Shown: positions 1 through 12,040, numbered from the stretch's first letter. The stretch: 30,479 nucleotides of DNA from Ophiothrix spiculata (GCA_000969725.1 JXSR01S016154.1); one strand, 5' to 3'. The notes: a model not told the origin generated them from the letters alone. Made by a program: numbers and translations.

Positions 1-368
1 TATTAAATGAGATAATGATAGTTTGACAAGTATTAGCAAAATGTTCTGTCTATTCATTATATGCGTTCCCATAGAACAGCAAATTATTTTATTTTTCTAA
101 AGAAAAATAATATATAAAAATAGCGCACTTCTTTAATAGGCAGGTTTATTGTCAGGAAAATGTTATTTCTAATGAAGCTTCATTTTCAAATAAAATGTTT
201 TCCAATAACAAATTCATACCAAAATGATTGGGAATAATTAATCGGTGAATATAATCAGAATCATAACATGAATACATTGACAAAATTACGGCAGGAGATA
301 ACACTCTGAAATAAATTACGGTATTGTTTGTATTTTGCCTAGTTCTATGGATATTTTTGTAATTAAAA

Positions 369-1351
369 ACTTATTTATGATGGCATGTCATTAGGTGGGT
401 ATGCTAAAAAGGTGGTGTTGTTACATTTTTTTGTGGGTTCTCGGACTTAATTTGATGTAAATTCACTATTCCTTGGCCTATTGACTTGTTTAATGTCTCA
501 TTTGAAAGCTTACACTTTCTGCTATTTGTGACAGTAATTTGGCGTTCATGTGTTACATAATTTAAGAGTGACAATGGTTTGAACTTGGCAGTACAAGGGT
601 GGTGGTGCCTAAGGATGCGGTGGCTACGGATGCGGTAGATACCCAAATTGAGACAATATCGCCATTTTGGAAGGTTTGACACTGCTGGAAAATTCACAAA
701 TGGATTCTATGACCTCAAATACATACAGATAGTCACCAACATGGCTAAAATTTGGTATATAATTACAGCAATTGGCAAATTTATCATTTTTAGACCTTCC
801 TCAGACCCCCTTCCCCCTCGATCAGTTTTTTGGGCAGCACCTTCTCATTTTTTGTCCGATTTTGACAAATTTGGTGTCAAAATGTTCAGAGGATCAAGCT
901 GCATCAAATAAGAATTAGGGCAGAATGATTTGAAACATCACCATTTTCTCCCCTTGTATAACCCCCTCTAATTAATTGAAGGTCATCAACACCAAGACCC
1001 TAAGGGGTCTGTTTCAAGTTTAATGCATCAAAGTAACTATTAAAGTGTTTAGAACATATCCTGAAAAAATGAACTGTTTACCATTAATCATTCCAATTTA
1101 TGACTTGCTTTAGTAAAAACAGGCAATTTGAGAAAAACGCGTTTGAAAATTACAGTTTGCATTGCCGTCTATGGAGTAACTAACCATTAATTAGCTCATT
1201 ATGCCAAAACAAAAGTGATATTTGGCTAAAAGGTTACTTGAATTGAAAGAGATAAATAATATTAACATCATATCAAACAATTGTTTTTTTGACCATTATG
1301 ACCATGTAACACATTTTTGACCCACCTCATGAAATGCCACCTTATATAAGT
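369..1351. mobile_element. Non-autonomous DNA transposon with ~32-bp TIRs
   Basis: The left end (369-400, starting ACTTATTTATGATGGCAT) matches the reverse complement of the right end (1320-1351, ACTTATATAAGGTGGCAT) at about 26 of 32 positions, and both finish with AGGTGGGT. Similarity trails on inward for roughly 25 bases with small gaps (AAAAA, then TGTG and TTACAT). The interior of about 920 bp has no transposase-like reading frame; open frames at 404-697 and 648-911 have no recognisable content. No clear target-site duplication was visible outside the repeats, so the exact ends and the superfamily are uncertain. It lies inside the presumed intron. Confidence 0.5.
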
Positions 1352-3505
1352 GACGAACCGGATTGGTTTATGATTGCTAATTGATTTTGCCGAGCCACGT
1401 TTGATACATATAACTGCATTAATTAATTTTGCCTTCACATATTTTATTACAAAATGCCAGCCATAATCCATCACAACCAGTGCAGCGTTTGTTGACGAAA
1501 ATAATCAGATTTATCGCTCTTTATTGAAATAAGAAGATACATGTAACTCACAACATATTGTTCACGGATGAGAGAATAGCGTGTGCAATAATTACAAGTA
1601 TGTCGAACATATATTTCCAACTTTATACTTTATAGCATTTATTATAAATTTTTGAACAGTATATTTTTTTTTTATATATATATAGATGTAGTTGGAGAGG
1701 ATTTTTAAATATTTTATTCTATTTCTGTTTATCTTGCATATTTAATGTAAGGTGTGTTTTACTTATGTATATATTTTAATTCATTGTATTTTTTGATGCT
1801 TTAAACTATTAAGAACAACTGTAGATTTCGTTTTATTTTTTATTTGGTGACATTTAAGTTAACTTGTCTATTGATTTCTGATCTCTTTTTTGCAGAATGA
1901 TTGATATGTGAGATGTTGGCATGCACAGAGGACAGGAGGGAAATACCGTGAGGTTATATAAAATATAATAAGATTGTCCTTGATGATGAATTTCAGCATA
2001 TCTGACGTTTATCCAAAAACACTTTCACATTATTATTGACATTTGATGTAATTTTGATGAAAAGTTTCAATAAGGGTCTATTTTTTAAATTTTACAAACG
2101 TTAAAACTTGTACTGTAAACAACGTGCTTTTGTCCACGAAAACAGCTGACTAAATAAAACCAGATGCTAACACTAGAAGCTTTTATTTTGTGAAATAAGT
2201 TCATCTACCCACATTAATTTTATCGAGGAATTATATTGAAAAAATATACAAAATATTTACAAAATATGTTAACTACTCATCTTATTTCTGCCCGTAACTG
2301 CAGCAAGCAATATTTAATTTCGTATTGCTATTTATGGAATTGGTACATCTGAGTCTATCAAATAGGATCATTTATGAACTGTTTAGGTCATGAGCAGTTT
2401 TATAGTAAACAAAGTATAGTATCACATTAGAGATACACACATACTTGCGGATTTTGCCAGGTTACGCTAAGTGGCAATAGATGAACATAGGCGACAAACA
2501 TTGGCTTCAGCAATTTGGGAACTACACTCATGCTATTAGTATACATGTACAGATTTGTATCATGTGATTAAGCTTCATGTGATGATGAAGAAGCTTATTA
2601 TGTTGCGTCTTTCTGCGCCGAATTACATCAACAAAATTGTTTATGAACAAAAAAGGGTTTTACTCTTTTGTATGCTTAAGTTATATAATACTTATCAAAA
2701 TATAATCCATCAAATATTAAAATAGTCCATTCTATCTACTACCATTGCACCAGTGCCATCTGCAGACTTTATCTTTTTGAAAGATCTGCTCCAGCAAAAC
2801 TGATATTTGAGTTCATTAAATTTCTGAATTCGTTGCATTCCTTGATATCAAGTGTGTATAAGCAAGCTGCTTTAACTTTTTTTTCCATTTTCATTTGACA
2901 CCAAAGTCCATCGTAGGTCCAGGAAAAACGATGACTGAACTGCTATTTCGAATCATAATATATGACCCATTGAAATGATATTTTGCTGTTTTTCTAGCTT
3001 TGGTAACGAACACTTCAAAAGGGGATAGGGGTTGTCACTATCCACGTAATCGTCTGTGTTATAAAAAAAAAGGGTTAAGTAAAACGAGGGTTATATTTAA
3101 GTATTGGATTCATTCACCCGTCCGATGCAATGTAAAATCATGTTTTTTGTCTTTAAATTTTAATGAAGGTAGCAGGTAGACATATTTAATATATAAAAAA
3201 CACTATGTCATTGAATCGGAAGATTAAATAATGTTAAAGTCCTTGACAATCAAAAACGTTCTTCTAAATGGTAGTGTTATGGTTCTCTATAATATGCCCC
3301 TGAAAGGCAAGTCAATGTATGCCCTTTTGAAATGTTGATAGCACTTTTCAGTGTACTGAAAATTAAAGAAGGTCACAGTAAAACGTACTCATTAATATCA
3401 TATTGTATGAAATTCGGGAATTAAATATGCACAATATACAAAATTACATTCTTATATTTTCTATTGCCCGTATTTCAATGTAAACGAGTTGATATTTTAA
3501 TTTAA

Positions 3506-3563
3506 TTTCCTTCGCATGTTTAATAAGTAGCTTAAAAGCTACTTATTAAACATGCGAAGGAAA
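3506..3563. repeat. 58-bp near-perfect palindrome
   Basis: The arms 3506-3533 and 3536-3563 are exact reverse complements over 28 bases, with only the two bases AA between them. The arms read TTTCCTTCGCATG at the outer left and CATGCGAAGGAAA at the outer right. Pairing stops immediately outside the arms. With effectively no loop, the sequence could extrude as a cruciform or fold into a hairpin in RNA. It could be a very short MITE, a DNA-repair product or an assembly fold-back artefact. Confidence 0.9.
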
Positions 3564-4236
3564 CTTTTTGCAAAGTGTTATTATTTCATCTATTCAGAGA
3601 TTTATCAATTCTATTCTCATCATGAGTGTTATTCTAGTATATTATTTCATTACTTAAAACGCTCTTCATAAATACAAATGTCTAATTCAGATTAGCAGGT
3701 AGACAAGTTTTAATACAAAACTATGATAAATGCTTTAAAGAATCGACGATTAAGCTGAGTGACAATTTGACACAGAAACGGAATATTGAGGGAAACGAGA
3801 AATCAAATGTATGTGCAGAGTAGTTATGAATTATTATCTGAACGTTTTGTGTAAATTTAAAAGTTCGTATGTCTGGTAGCTTTATTTAGGAAAACAAATA
3901 CAATGTATAGACACACAAAGTTAATCAAGCACAAACAAACAAGCAAATAAAACTTTTAAAAACTAGGAGAACACGTCAAGAATAAATATGGATAACCAAA
4001 GAAACAGTGAAAAAACAGAAACACTCGGCAAAACCGGCATGTCATTATTTTTTATATTATCATTATTATTTATTATATGTCACATTTTTGGGAAAATTCA
4101 GTTTTCTTGCAGATGACTTACGTCCTTTTGGCCCTCTATTGTTTATATTGATCCAAGTCCAAGATTTGATTGTATCAAAATAATTATAACTCGTAGACAA
4201 AATTATTTAAAAACTTAAAACGTCATTATTTTACTA

Positions 4237-4245
4237 ACTTACCTC
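4237..4245 (-). other. 5' splice site (donor) of first coding exon
   Basis: On the minus strand the exon ends ...CTTGAG and the intron begins GTAAGTTAG, a full match to the MAG|GTRAGT consensus. The intron's GT is the complement of bases 4242-4241. It falls exactly between codons (phase 0) after Glu196; reading through would add only Val-Ser before a stop. This is the main reason to treat the open frame as an exon rather than a 198-residue protein. Confidence 0.85.
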
Positions 4246-4830
4246 AAGAGAACTGAACCTTTTACTGGTTCTATTTGGATGACCATGTGCTGCATGAAGT
4301 TTAGATTCCTTTGGACTGTGTACATTGGCTCCATCAAGATGATGCTTCTGTTTTAGTACTCTTTCTTTATTATTTCTTAACTTATCAAGTAGTGGTCTGT
4401 GCTGATTTTTCGTCCTATTACTACTGTTACTTCTTTGGCTATCAGAACTGGCAGAATCGGGTAGATCCTTTGGCATTGGTACTGCAACAGAGACCTTCAT
4501 TCCTTGCTTGTTGGAATCTGGTGCTTTTCCCAACATTCTGTTCCATATTCCAATTCCTAGATTATTACCTCTTAAAAATCGGTTATTTCCAACTATCCGT
4601 TCGTGATTATTTCGATTATTTACATTATTAGTCCAAGCACCTGGAAGTTTTATGCTATTTTGATTCGATGAATCGGATGACACAGAGTATGTGGTTAGTA
4701 AAACTACATCTATACAAAGCCATAAAAGTGATGTAAAAAGCACTGCTTGGAGAACCTTTCTGGACGGAGGCATTTTTCGTTGTCTTGTGATTCCAATAGA
4801 AACACGACTCCTTGTTACGTTGGGACTCAT
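4243..4830 (-). CDS. First coding exon of a GALNT-like type II Golgi glycosyltransferase (partial)
   Basis: Seen: ATG at 4830-4828 followed by 196 codons to a phase-0 splice donor. Residues 1-25 are short and basic (R8, R16, R18, K19, R24, K25); residues 27-48 form one membrane segment containing TSLLWLCIDVVLL; the remainder is a hydrophilic, low-complexity stem rich in Asn, Ser, Lys and Arg with several N-X-S/T sites (such as NSS, NRT). This is type II topology. Family knowledge: vertebrate GALNT1 and GALNT13 have an anchor with the same pattern (TSL-W----D---LL), and these Golgi enzymes start mucin-type O-glycosylation by moving GalNAc from UDP-GalNAc to Ser or Thr. The catalytic and ricin-type lectin domains are absent here and would be encoded left of the window. 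Met20 is an alternative start that would give a shorter tail, closer to GALNT1. Another type II Golgi transferase is possible, since the stem itself is not diagnostic. Confidence 0.62.
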
Positions 4831-4863
4831 TTGTCCGGTGTCAAAATATTGTGGTCTTAACTA
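4831..4863 (-). other. 5' leader with in-frame upstream stop
   Basis: Reading upstream from the ATG on the minus strand, the frame stays open for ten codons and then meets TAG at 4863-4861. This limits the coding exon and supports starting at Met1 (context GGACAAATGA) or the internal Met20 (context AAAAATGCC, with A at -3). Whether this leader belongs to the same exon or follows a 5' UTR intron cannot be decided; no confident promoter or transcription start was identified further upstream. Confidence 0.6.
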
Positions 4864-7800
4864 AATCCAACGTCCAAGACCACCGCATTAATATTTTCAC
4901 AACGGCTATACCTTGTAGTAAAAACTAATAAAATGTGTCATATATAAATACAGTCTGAAGCAATACACATCTTTGCAGGAACCGCTATGATATCTTGAAT
5001 AATTGAAATCCTCATAGACAATTCTCCAATTGCATTCGCTTCCATTCAACTACGATATCCTCATCTTGATATATCTACATTTTGACAACATAATCCCAAG
5101 ACATTCCTTTTCCATTGATGTATAAAGATGATACAATTTCCACTCAAAGAATACATTCATTCAGTGTTTTTATTCAATATCAAAGAGTGGCTAATGCACT
5201 CACAAGAGAGATATCCAATATATAACTCGCAATATCAGCTATCAATTCCCATTGCTGCATAACTTTCATTTGCGGCATCCCTTTGAAACATCACTGCTAA
5301 AATGAGCAGGTAAGCTTTCCATTTAAGTGAATTAAGGCAACAGAAATATCGCTACTCAGGTAAATATGCAAGACTGACTTTCAATTGACACTTCAGCTGC
5401 ATCCGAGCTCACAGATATATTTGCTAAGATGAAATAACCTTTAATGTAAAGACAAAGTGTCGGCCTCAATTGACTAGCCAACAAGTCATTCACATGGTGT
5501 GGTTATAACACTGACGATATTGCTAAGCCCATCCCATCTTACATACTGGCAAGCGCACCACGAATAACGTCGCTTTGAATCAAAATATTTTCTTCATAAG
5601 CAATGATTAATTTCACTGCAAATACTTGGTAAAAGCTACGATGATAGAAATTACGTCCATCCTGCATCTATCGCATGATGTTCCATCGATAGGCAAGCTA
5701 TATTTACACTGCGCAATGTTGCTTGGTATTTCTGGATCATAACGATTACTAGTGTTGTTAATGTCTGTTACTCCAGCTGATGATACACACAACCATTATG
5801 AGTCCTGACAAAAAACAAAAATGGAAAACGAAGCACGTTACTGCCAAGTGCAAAGTTAGTTATTTATACAGGATGTACAAGGTATGGATTGTTTTGTTTA
5901 AAACAAGAACATCACGTGACAGAAAATCGATTTGCAATTTATAAACGTTGTCTGCAACAGCTGATGAATACATAGTTTTCCGCAACGTGGACAATTAAAG
6001 GAATATTCTACAATTATTTCAAAATATGTTTATTTGAGGATGGTACCAAATGAAGTCAAATATCTTTTTACAAAAATAGTGGTGTTGCAGTTTTAACCAT
6101 ATAAATTGATTTTATAAATTGATACAAATATAAGGACGTTTTCGTTAACATTTTGAAACCTACCAATGTTTACATTCACAAATCCAGATTCCTTTTTTAA
6201 TACTTTGTTATATTTGCTGTGTTACGCTAGAAGTACTACTCAATATTCTATTCTGATCAGAGACATGATTAATACAATCAAGACAATGAATATAAGAAAA
6301 AATTCACACCTAATGTAACGATGTAAACTAATGTAAATGAAGGGTATAATACTTCATATATGCATTAAATGTCGTATTCATAACATTTCCAACAGTGAAA
6401 CATTTGTTTGATCTATAAACTCGTATTTCCTCAGTAACAGCATGTAATAATTCCAAAACAAAATAATACAAACAAGTATATAATTACCAATAATGGAGCG
6501 AATATACCAATTTTTACCAAGCCCTTTGTGGTAAGATATTTCTTAATTCTACTTAATATGATATAAAATAAGCAAACTCATCCAAAATATTGTTTGACTT
6601 TACAATGTAAATAGGAATTATCAATCAGATATTGTGTGAAATATTGCGTATGCTATGCCTATATTATACAACACATGTTGAAAAATCATTTTTACAATTT
6701 GCTGTATTTGTTTTCAAATAATAAAGCCCAGTCTTCAGGTACTTTCATTACTTTAAATGCTCAAATGCAAATTTTTGAGTTAATATTTTTGATTTCATGA
6801 TAAATATAAAAGTTAATAAAATGTAATATGTGATACCTTGATACGTTGTGCATATTTTTATAACGACCTTAACCCAACTATCAGTTTATTATTGAGCAAT
6901 GTACAATACATACATACCAGTATTGTTTTTATTAATATTCTTTGATTTTGAACTATTGCTATACAATAAAAGTTGACCCTTAGAATCAACCCATAATTAC
7001 CACATTAGCATTAGTTGTCAAATTTAAAAGATATAGAACAAGAAGACATCAAAACAGAACAATAAGACATTAAAATGAAAACATTCCACTAAAATGAGAT
7101 CACTTTTGAAATGACTGTAGATTAATGATTTAACTATAATGTATACATGTTCATTACAACCTTGTGCTATTTTTAAAAAAGACCTTCATTATTATTTTCT
7201 ACTAATTACTTTATTATAAGTCTTGATTTAATAGTTCCTCACATCCCTTTTGATTGTTAAGGTTCCTAATCAACAATGGACAACTATTTTTAAGTTTTGT
7301 GGCGAAATGTGTTGCTCTTATTTTTCAACCTTTTACAAATATTTTTCTTATTGGTGTAAGTTTAAGTTACAAGGGATTCTATCCAGGACATAACATATGT
7401 AGGTGTCTCTCTACAAGGCATTTTATTTTCACCAAAACTGAGGGCTTCTCGAGGCCATGACGTATGTCGTTTTTAACCATTATCAAGTTTCAATTCTGCT
7501 AATCATTTAAAAGCTGAGAGCATAAATAATTTGATTAAGTTCTTAACTCAAAACAAATTAACAAAATTGCGACTTCTCTGCTCAATTAGTGAGTACATGT
7601 CTCTTATGTATAAACATCGTCATTTAAACAGTTGAGTAAAGGAAGCCTGTGATAATATGAATAGATAGAAAAACAATGTAATCCCATACTGTTTACCACA
7701 CTATTTGTGAACTGGATTCTTAACATAGCATTTAAGGCACATATATAGGTTTCGATTACGCCTGACATTTACTTTTGATGTTTGCCCAATGTGAAAAACA

Positions 7801-9742
7801 CGACAATGATTCATAAGACTGATATATCATTATGTCAGTTATACGATGTAAGGTTTTTGCCACGCGAGGCATAAACATTTTAAAAGGTGAAGATAATTTT
7901 ACTGACAAGTGATGAAAATATATCACGAATACATGAGGAAAACGATTATTATAAGGGTATCTTTAAATACCAAAAAGGGCATGAGATACTAGGTATTTTC
8001 CCGTTCTGTGATATTCATAAACTATGAATCTTTTCCCATACATAGTTACACATGTACCATAATGCTACATGAGACAATTTTTTTTCACACAGCAATAATT
8101 TTATATTATAATCTACTTCTAACTACAAAATAAAGTATAGATCAATCTTTAAGACTCAAATGATTCAAGCTCTTAATTTGACAGCATACTATTATGGTTA
8201 ATAAAAATAAATAAACAACATGTACACTTTAATTAAATAGACTGTATTAATTTTCTCTTTGGAAATTTCAATATCATATTATGTTATGTCAGGTACATAA
8301 GATATTTAGAATAACATAAAAACGCTGATAGATAAGATGTATCACTGAATCAAGTGAAACTAGGGATGTTATCATCGCATCACCTTATGTGCAGACTGAA
8401 CTAGGAAGTCGAACTATTTTGTGAGTACCAAATTTAATTGGATGTGTTACAAGCACTTTGCTGATAATATTGAACTATGAACAATCCTGATGATTTTTTT
8501 TCAAGTTATATATAGTATGCAGTATTATATAAATTTCCATTCTTAAGTACTGGCAATTAGTACCGGTGACAACCTGAAAATATGCTAAATTTGTAGAATT
8601 TGACCCACTGTTCAATATGAAAATACTTTAAAATGTTCCCCGATTTTCACAGGTTGCTCAAAAACTTGATGATTCAAAGTTAAGAGTGAATTAATTCATA
8701 CACACCCTAAAGAAATTACGACCTTTCCCGAACTGATATGTTTTACTTTGATTTTTGATTTTAATTCATGAAGCAATGTTTAGAGAAAGTGGCTTTTTTA
8801 AGAAAGTTTTTAAGAAAGCAACCAATCCTCTTTAAAGGGATCTACTGCTGAATTATCAGGAAACATATAACTTTGAAATACAAAATGAAGCTGTAATAAC
8901 ATAACCTTATAGGTAATGAATGATTCATACGTTTTTCTTTGGTAGCTTGGAAACATTTAGATAATGACTCTATGTTTGAGCATATTGCGCCTCAATTATG
9001 TATGAGCTAATGACTCTAATAGTGGGCAATAGTCGGAGCCAACAAGGTAATGTTTAATCGTTTTCGATGTTATATGAAAATCGGATCTTGCTTTAATACG
9101 TGTTTTTTTATTCTTTAGTGGGTTTTTTTTGAACAGATTGAAAGCATTTGATATATTGAATGCTGTATGTTTTCACAAAATTGGTCAGAAAGTACTTACT
9201 TGTCATATTTAACTTGTCGTACTTAAAATAAATTGGTTGTTGGGGGAATGTATAGAACCTCTTTATACTTCCTAAGTTACATGCTCTTCATAAAAAAACA
9301 CTGTTTTGTAGCTTTTTCATTTCCAAAAGACGCCTATTGTAACCAAAATATCAAAACATGAAAAATAATTCTATTTAAATTGTGCTAAAAAGTAAAAAGC
9401 ACGTAAGCTTAAAATGGACCAACATTATAAAATAATACATGGGTAAAAACCAATACTCCATATCATCATTGATTACCTGTTACATACAAAATTTGTGTTG
9501 ATCTTCATACTAAGTGACATATGGCCGTCATTTTTACATTTGAGCACCTCTGAGCTTTAAATTACTTGAAAACATTGGTAATTGTTTGCTTATGTCAGTA
9601 TGTAAGCAACAACCACAAACTTGCCGTAAAATTGGCTCAAGGACAATCTTGCTTCAGTGCAAATTTCTGAAGATACGTATAATGGAATTTTCATCGATTT
9701 TGCTCACAACACAGGACTTTGAATTTTAGTACATTTGGGAAA
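4864..9742. other. Non-coding upstream intergenic DNA
   Basis: About 4.9 kb upstream of the GALNT-like exon. It is AT-rich, with only short open frames that lack any recognisable motif (for example 7254-7460). I saw no clear transposon ends, tandem array or RNA gene. The portion next to 4863 should hold the gene's promoter and possibly non-coding 5' exons, but I cannot place them. The stretch 5000-5800 is somewhat less AT-biased than its surroundings and would be the first place to look. Confidence 0.5.
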
Positions 9743-9790
9743 ATGTTCATTTGCATATCAGTCAAAAGCATATATTCGCAGGCATCGTCA

Positions 9791-10015
9791 ATGAAACATA
9801 ATGTCATGTTTTGGGGTTTTTTTGTGTGTTTTTTAACATATCAAAGTATAGCTCTAGCACAGAACCCACTTGTTTGTTACTACGAAACAAGTCGAAATTG
9901 GTCACTGAGTCAGAATGAATTGGTACCTCAAATGCCACAACCTCGCTACTTAGTCACTAAACAATGCCAAATTGGTTTGATCACTGGATATTTTTGGTCA
10001 CTGGTGAATAACTAG
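9791..10015 (+). CDS. Weak candidate: secreted-protein exon with signal peptide
   Basis: The frame from ATG at 9791 begins with MKHN, then a hydrophobic run (MFWGFFVCFLTYQSIALA) that looks like a cleavable signal peptide ending near residue 23 or 24 (ALA-Q). It is followed by NPLVCYYETSRNW. Family knowledge: GH18 chitinases and chitinase-like lectins commonly open their mature chain with a strand of the form LVCYY or VVCYF, and the resemblance is why I list it. After about residue 40 the translation no longer looks like that family and it stops at 10013-10015, so either an unrecognised splice donor lies inside or the match is chance. In-frame ATGs exist at 9743 and 9791; the latter gives the better signal peptide. 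No neighbouring exon was found. It may equally be a decayed exon or a random open frame. Confidence 0.2.
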   Translation: MKHNVMFWGFFVCFLTYQSIALAQNPLVCYYETSRNWSLSQNELVPQMPQPRYLVTKQCQIGLITGYFWSLVNN

Positions 10016-11021
10016 ACAGAGAAGTGGTTTTGACTCTCCGTAAGTTAATGTGAATTCGACATACTGTTGAGTTGACATGTTCTTAACTATGGTAATTAAT
10101 GAAAAACTCACCAATTTATTGAAACAATTCTCCCGAAATATGCTGAGATGAACACCAACTAGAAAGGTCACTTAACCTCATAGAGAGATGCGCTGTGGTT
10201 GTTAAGAGTAGCAGATCAAATCGTATATCAAATATTCATCGCTTCAAATCTTCATAAAGACTTGGTTAGATAGCCAGAATCCAAAATAAACTGATTGATA
10301 GATATTGTTGCAAACAAACCTGACACGAAAACAGCTGATTTTGCCTCAATATAAATGTCTGTTATTCTTCCTGTTTAAAATTGGCAAATAACAGCATTTT
10401 GTCGTTGTATGTCTGAAGGAATATAGTCGCCCTGTTTCTGATTCATACTACAGCGCTCATGTATATCAACGATATATTTTCAATCTGTTAACATTACGTT
10501 AATGTTACAAAGTTTAAAAACGCTAAACCCACGGTTCAGTTGGTAAACATTTAACGCTTCTCCATAGTTACGAGGCTGTTGCGGTTGAATTAAACGGAAA
10601 TCACAGGATGGGGAAACCCACAGAGGCAGTTTTAAGACTTAAAGACATAGACTTATACCCGGTCTACGCCTATTGGGAAACAATCTTTAAATTAAGTTAA
10701 AATGCGTGCCTTATATATCTATGCCTTTAATTGTTGCATTGGAACCGGTTATTTCTAGTAAATATGATTTTGTGAATACCGATTTAGTTACTATATAAAT
10801 GATATATGAGCTTGATTAATCTATTTCTTTTATAATTCCTCAATGTGGCACAAAAGCTGTGTAACCAAAAAGTGGTCTAATTAATAAAATCAAGAACCGC
10901 CTCCTAAAAACGAAACATGGGCTAGTTGGCATGGTATAGGCCTGTTTTTTGTACTAAAAACCTTTACCATACAAATAATTTTTCAAAGCTCATCACCTGC
11001 CCTCAATCATGTTTGATTTTA
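10016..11021. other. Unassigned non-coding DNA
   Basis: About 1 kb between the weak candidate exon and the start of the duplicated block. I see no repeat pairing with other parts of the window, no inverted-repeat termini and no credible coding frame. Confidence 0.5.
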
Positions 11022-11220
11022 CGGACATTAATCATCGACAGTTTTGTCTTTTTAACTTTACCTCCACACATAACTGGTGCCCCAAGTGTTGAAAGAATTT
11101 CTCAAAGGAAGAATCAAAATTTTATAGCTATTTTACGTCGCCTTAACTCCCTAGATACTACGAATTTGTCTGAAAGGCCTCCTTCCGGAAAATCTGTCTC
11201 TTGTCAACAGATAAGACTTA
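11022..11220. repeat. Single arm of a palindromic element, first copy
   Basis: This segment matches the second copy twice. Its first ~75 bases match 24385-24460 in direct orientation, and the whole segment matches 24091-24260 as a reverse complement. It therefore represents one complete arm of an element that in the second copy is a palindrome. An open frame covers it (10926-11237, beginning at TTG), but the inverted paralogue has a 2-base insertion (CCTTATTACT against CCTTAACT) that breaks that frame, so I do not call it a gene. Confidence 0.65.
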
Positions 11221-11360
11221 CACCTTATTCTACATAGCTTAAAACTTGCATTGCCTGCAATTTCTATTTCAATAAAGATCGTCTTTTATACTTTTTACAC
11301 ATTAAAGTTTAGAAATAGCAACACGTCCTTTAATAGCTAATACCTAAATTGTGGTCTATG

Positions 11361-11916
11361 CCCAGGGGGGCCACTTATATACTTTCATGTGGTGTCATCA
11401 GCGAGCAGACCCCTCAAATTTTGTACCCTAAACACTGACATGTGCGATGTGTAATCCTAACCCTTTTCGCTGACCTTTATGTAAAAATTATACCCTTTTC
11501 ACTGACCAATCGTATTTTAAGTACCCTTTTAACTAACCTACCAAAAAGCCCTTAACAGAGAACAGGAACCCTTTTCACTGGAAATGGCCTGTGGTATAGA
11601 AGCAACGTGATTTTATCAAGTTTGGGGTGAGTTCCATGGAAATTTGCAGTTTTTTCTGGATTTGCAGAGGTTTTTTTTGTAAATTCATGTTCTTAGAATT
11701 CATACTGTAATCGCCGACAACTTGTTCTTAAAATCAATACCCTAAATGTTGATGTGTGCTTCTAAAAGCATACCCTTTTTTCCAAAATAAAGTGAAATTG
11801 ATACCCTTATCGCGGTGCTCGCGGTCCGTGACAATTCGTAAAAAAGTACCCTTTCCCTTGAATTTCTGCTCGCTGATGACCCCACGTTTACACTCAGTGC
11901 CCCCCCCCCCCCCGGG
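11361..11916. mobile_element. MITE with ~45-bp TIRs and internal ACCCTTTT repeats
   Basis: The left end (CCCAGGGGGGCCACTT) and the reverse complement of the right end (CCCGGGGGGG...CACTGAGTG) pair, and both run inward to the identical string GGTCATCAGCGAGC or its near match GTGTCATCAGCGAGC. The element is flanked on both sides by GGTCTATG (11353-11360 and 11915-11922); because of the C/G tract the duplication could be 6 to 8 bases. Between the ends a phrase close to ACCCTTTTCACTGACC recurs about seven times (first at 11460) with decay. An 8-base duplication and a near-CAGGGG end would suit hAT, but the class is uncertain. No coding capacity; the 63-codon minus frame at 11742-11933 is a by-product. 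Confidence 0.75.
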
Positions 11917-12040
11917 TCTATGATGTTGATCAAAATATCTTGAAGGTTGGAGAATATCTTTTTAAAGTTAACATCTACTATTAAATGGCCTTACATCGAC
12001 AGGTGTTTCCTATATTATATGAGGATTGTGTTTTTAAACA

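Larger units (their letters stand above)
1..4242 (-). other. Presumed first intron of the GALNT-like gene
   Basis: The coding exon at 4830-4243 ends at a strong 5' splice site, so sequence to its left should be intron on the minus strand. I looked for further exons encoding the GALNT catalytic domain and saw none; the only open frames here are short, AT-rich and unlike any family I know. The stretch contains a TIR element (369-1351) and a perfect palindrome (3506-3563); the rest (1-368, 1352-3505, 3564-4242) shows nothing I can name. The intron assignment is inferred from the donor and could be wrong if a short exon was missed. Confidence 0.55.

Noticed and set aside
648-911. 87-codon plus frame
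   Set aside because: It lies within the TIR element, has no recognisable domain, and no splice or start context supports it.
4311-4631. 106-codon plus frame opposite the GALNT-like exon
   Set aside because: It is the antisense shadow of the minus-strand coding exon and has no plausible protein features.
10926-11237. 103-codon plus frame followed by AATAAA (11270-11275), resembling a terminal exon
   Set aside because: It starts at TTG with no ATG inside, and the inverted paralogue at 24091-24260 has a 2-base insertion that breaks the frame. It coincides with a palindromic repeat arm.
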